Assembly: GCA_021372535.1 (NCBI GenBank)
Contig: JAJFUH010000006.1
Coordinates: 10,829 to 74,828, forward strand
DNA: 64,000 bases
Source of the DNA: a bacterium
GTDB lineage: Bacteria; Latescibacterota; Latescibacteria; Latescibacterales; Latescibacteraceae
Reading direction: 5' to 3'
In this document: positions 63,851 through 64,000 of the stretch, in pieces
Layout: each line of letters starts with the position of its first letter
How positions within the stretch are numbered: the first letter of the stretch is position 1
The notes under the pieces: model-generated
What the model saw: only the letters and a program-made list of their open reading frames with translations
What the model was told of the DNA's origin: nothing
Database searches by the model: none
Translations under genes and position numbers: made by a program

Positions 63851-64000
63851 ACACAATATGAACTGTCCGGTTAAACTACTGAGTACCTTTTATTTGCAGT
63901 AGAATATGATAGTTGCCACTCTTAACCATGGAAACTCACCCCGCGCATAACACCTTGATAAAATAGATGTTAGCGGGCGCTTCCCCTCTCTTGTGGCAAG

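Larger units (their letters stand above)
63639..64000. other. Intergenic end of the window with two repeats
   Basis: The 362 bp upstream of the ECF sigma operon. They hold the 26-bp motif at 63736-63761 and the palindromic element at 63797-63850. No gene was seen before the window end. Confidence 0.55.

Noticed and set aside
1-64000. CRISPR arrays, tRNA or rRNA genes, transposases, phage genes
   Set aside because: Looked for but not seen; the repeats present are irregularly placed single elements, not arrays.

Overview
The window looks like a chromosomal contig from an uncultivated bacterium of the FCB superphylum (Fibrobacteres-Chlorobi-Bacteroidetes side). A Latescibacterota-like lineage is my best guess, not a proven one. 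Four exported proteins end in the 80-90 residue type IX secretion (T9SS) sorting domain with an 'NPFNP' motif. The gene content (Gfo/Idh/MocA oxidoreductases with Tat signals, uroporphyrinogen-decarboxylase-like proteins, DUF6807/PmoA-like protein, GH2/GH3/GH20 and PL10 carbohydrate enzymes, many lipoproteins) fits a free-living degrader of plant or algal polysaccharides. I see no rRNA, tRNA, CRISPR array, transposase or phage gene.

Layout. 1-6.6 kb (minus): two tandem GH2-type glycosidases, the first cut by the window edge, then a DUF6807 lipoprotein and a Gfo/Idh/MocA oxidoreductase. 7.0-7.8 kb (plus): a redox pair, a glutaredoxin-like protein and a ferredoxin:thioredoxin-reductase catalytic domain fused to a rubredoxin domain. 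7.8-14.2 kb (minus): methyltransferase, small protein, Tat-exported DUF362 protein with a T9SS tail, exported ADP-ribosylglycohydrolase, Mth938-like protein and polyphosphate kinase 2. 14.6-27.8 kb: a polyprenyl-phosphate sugar synthase-like GT2, divergent from a TMTC-like membrane mannosyltransferase with nine TPRs, followed by a TPR lipoprotein and two giant secreted proteins with cadherin/Ig-like or dockerin-like modules. 28.5-31.1 kb (plus): EamA transporter and a second Gfo/Idh/MocA protein lacking the usual EKP lysine. 31.4-38.9 kb (minus): AT-rich lipoprotein, chalcone-isomerase-like protein, a Ser/Thr kinase fused to a formylglycine-generating-enzyme-like domain, and a two-component-type beta-propeller sensor with no kinase domain.

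39.4-46.3 kb: two URO-D-like proteins, an ExuT-like MFS transporter, an MBL-fold hydrolase and a GH3 hexosaminidase-like enzyme. 46.5-52.9 kb: SnoaL-like lipoprotein, MntA-HepT toxin-antitoxin pair, a tandem duplicated bicupin pair, a GH20-like lipoprotein and a NagB-like protein. 52.9-64 kb: PL10 pectate-lyase-like protein, a third URO-D protein, a transglutaminase-like secreted protein, a fourth T9SS cargo protein, an Lrp/AsnC regulator, and an ECF sigma / anti-sigma / lipoprotein operon.

How it fits together. The enzymes suggest uptake and breakdown of uronate- and amino-sugar-containing glycans: PL10, GH2, GH20 and GH3 release sugars, the ExuT-like and EamA proteins may transport them, and Gfo/Idh, NagB-like and cupin proteins may process them. 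The most interesting candidate system is the GT2 / TMTC-like pair beside a protein with tandem cadherin-like repeats. It resembles the parts needed for O-mannosylation of surface proteins. Noncoding space is rich in short dispersed repeats, including a two-hairpin element of about 110 bp present in three full copies and one half copy.
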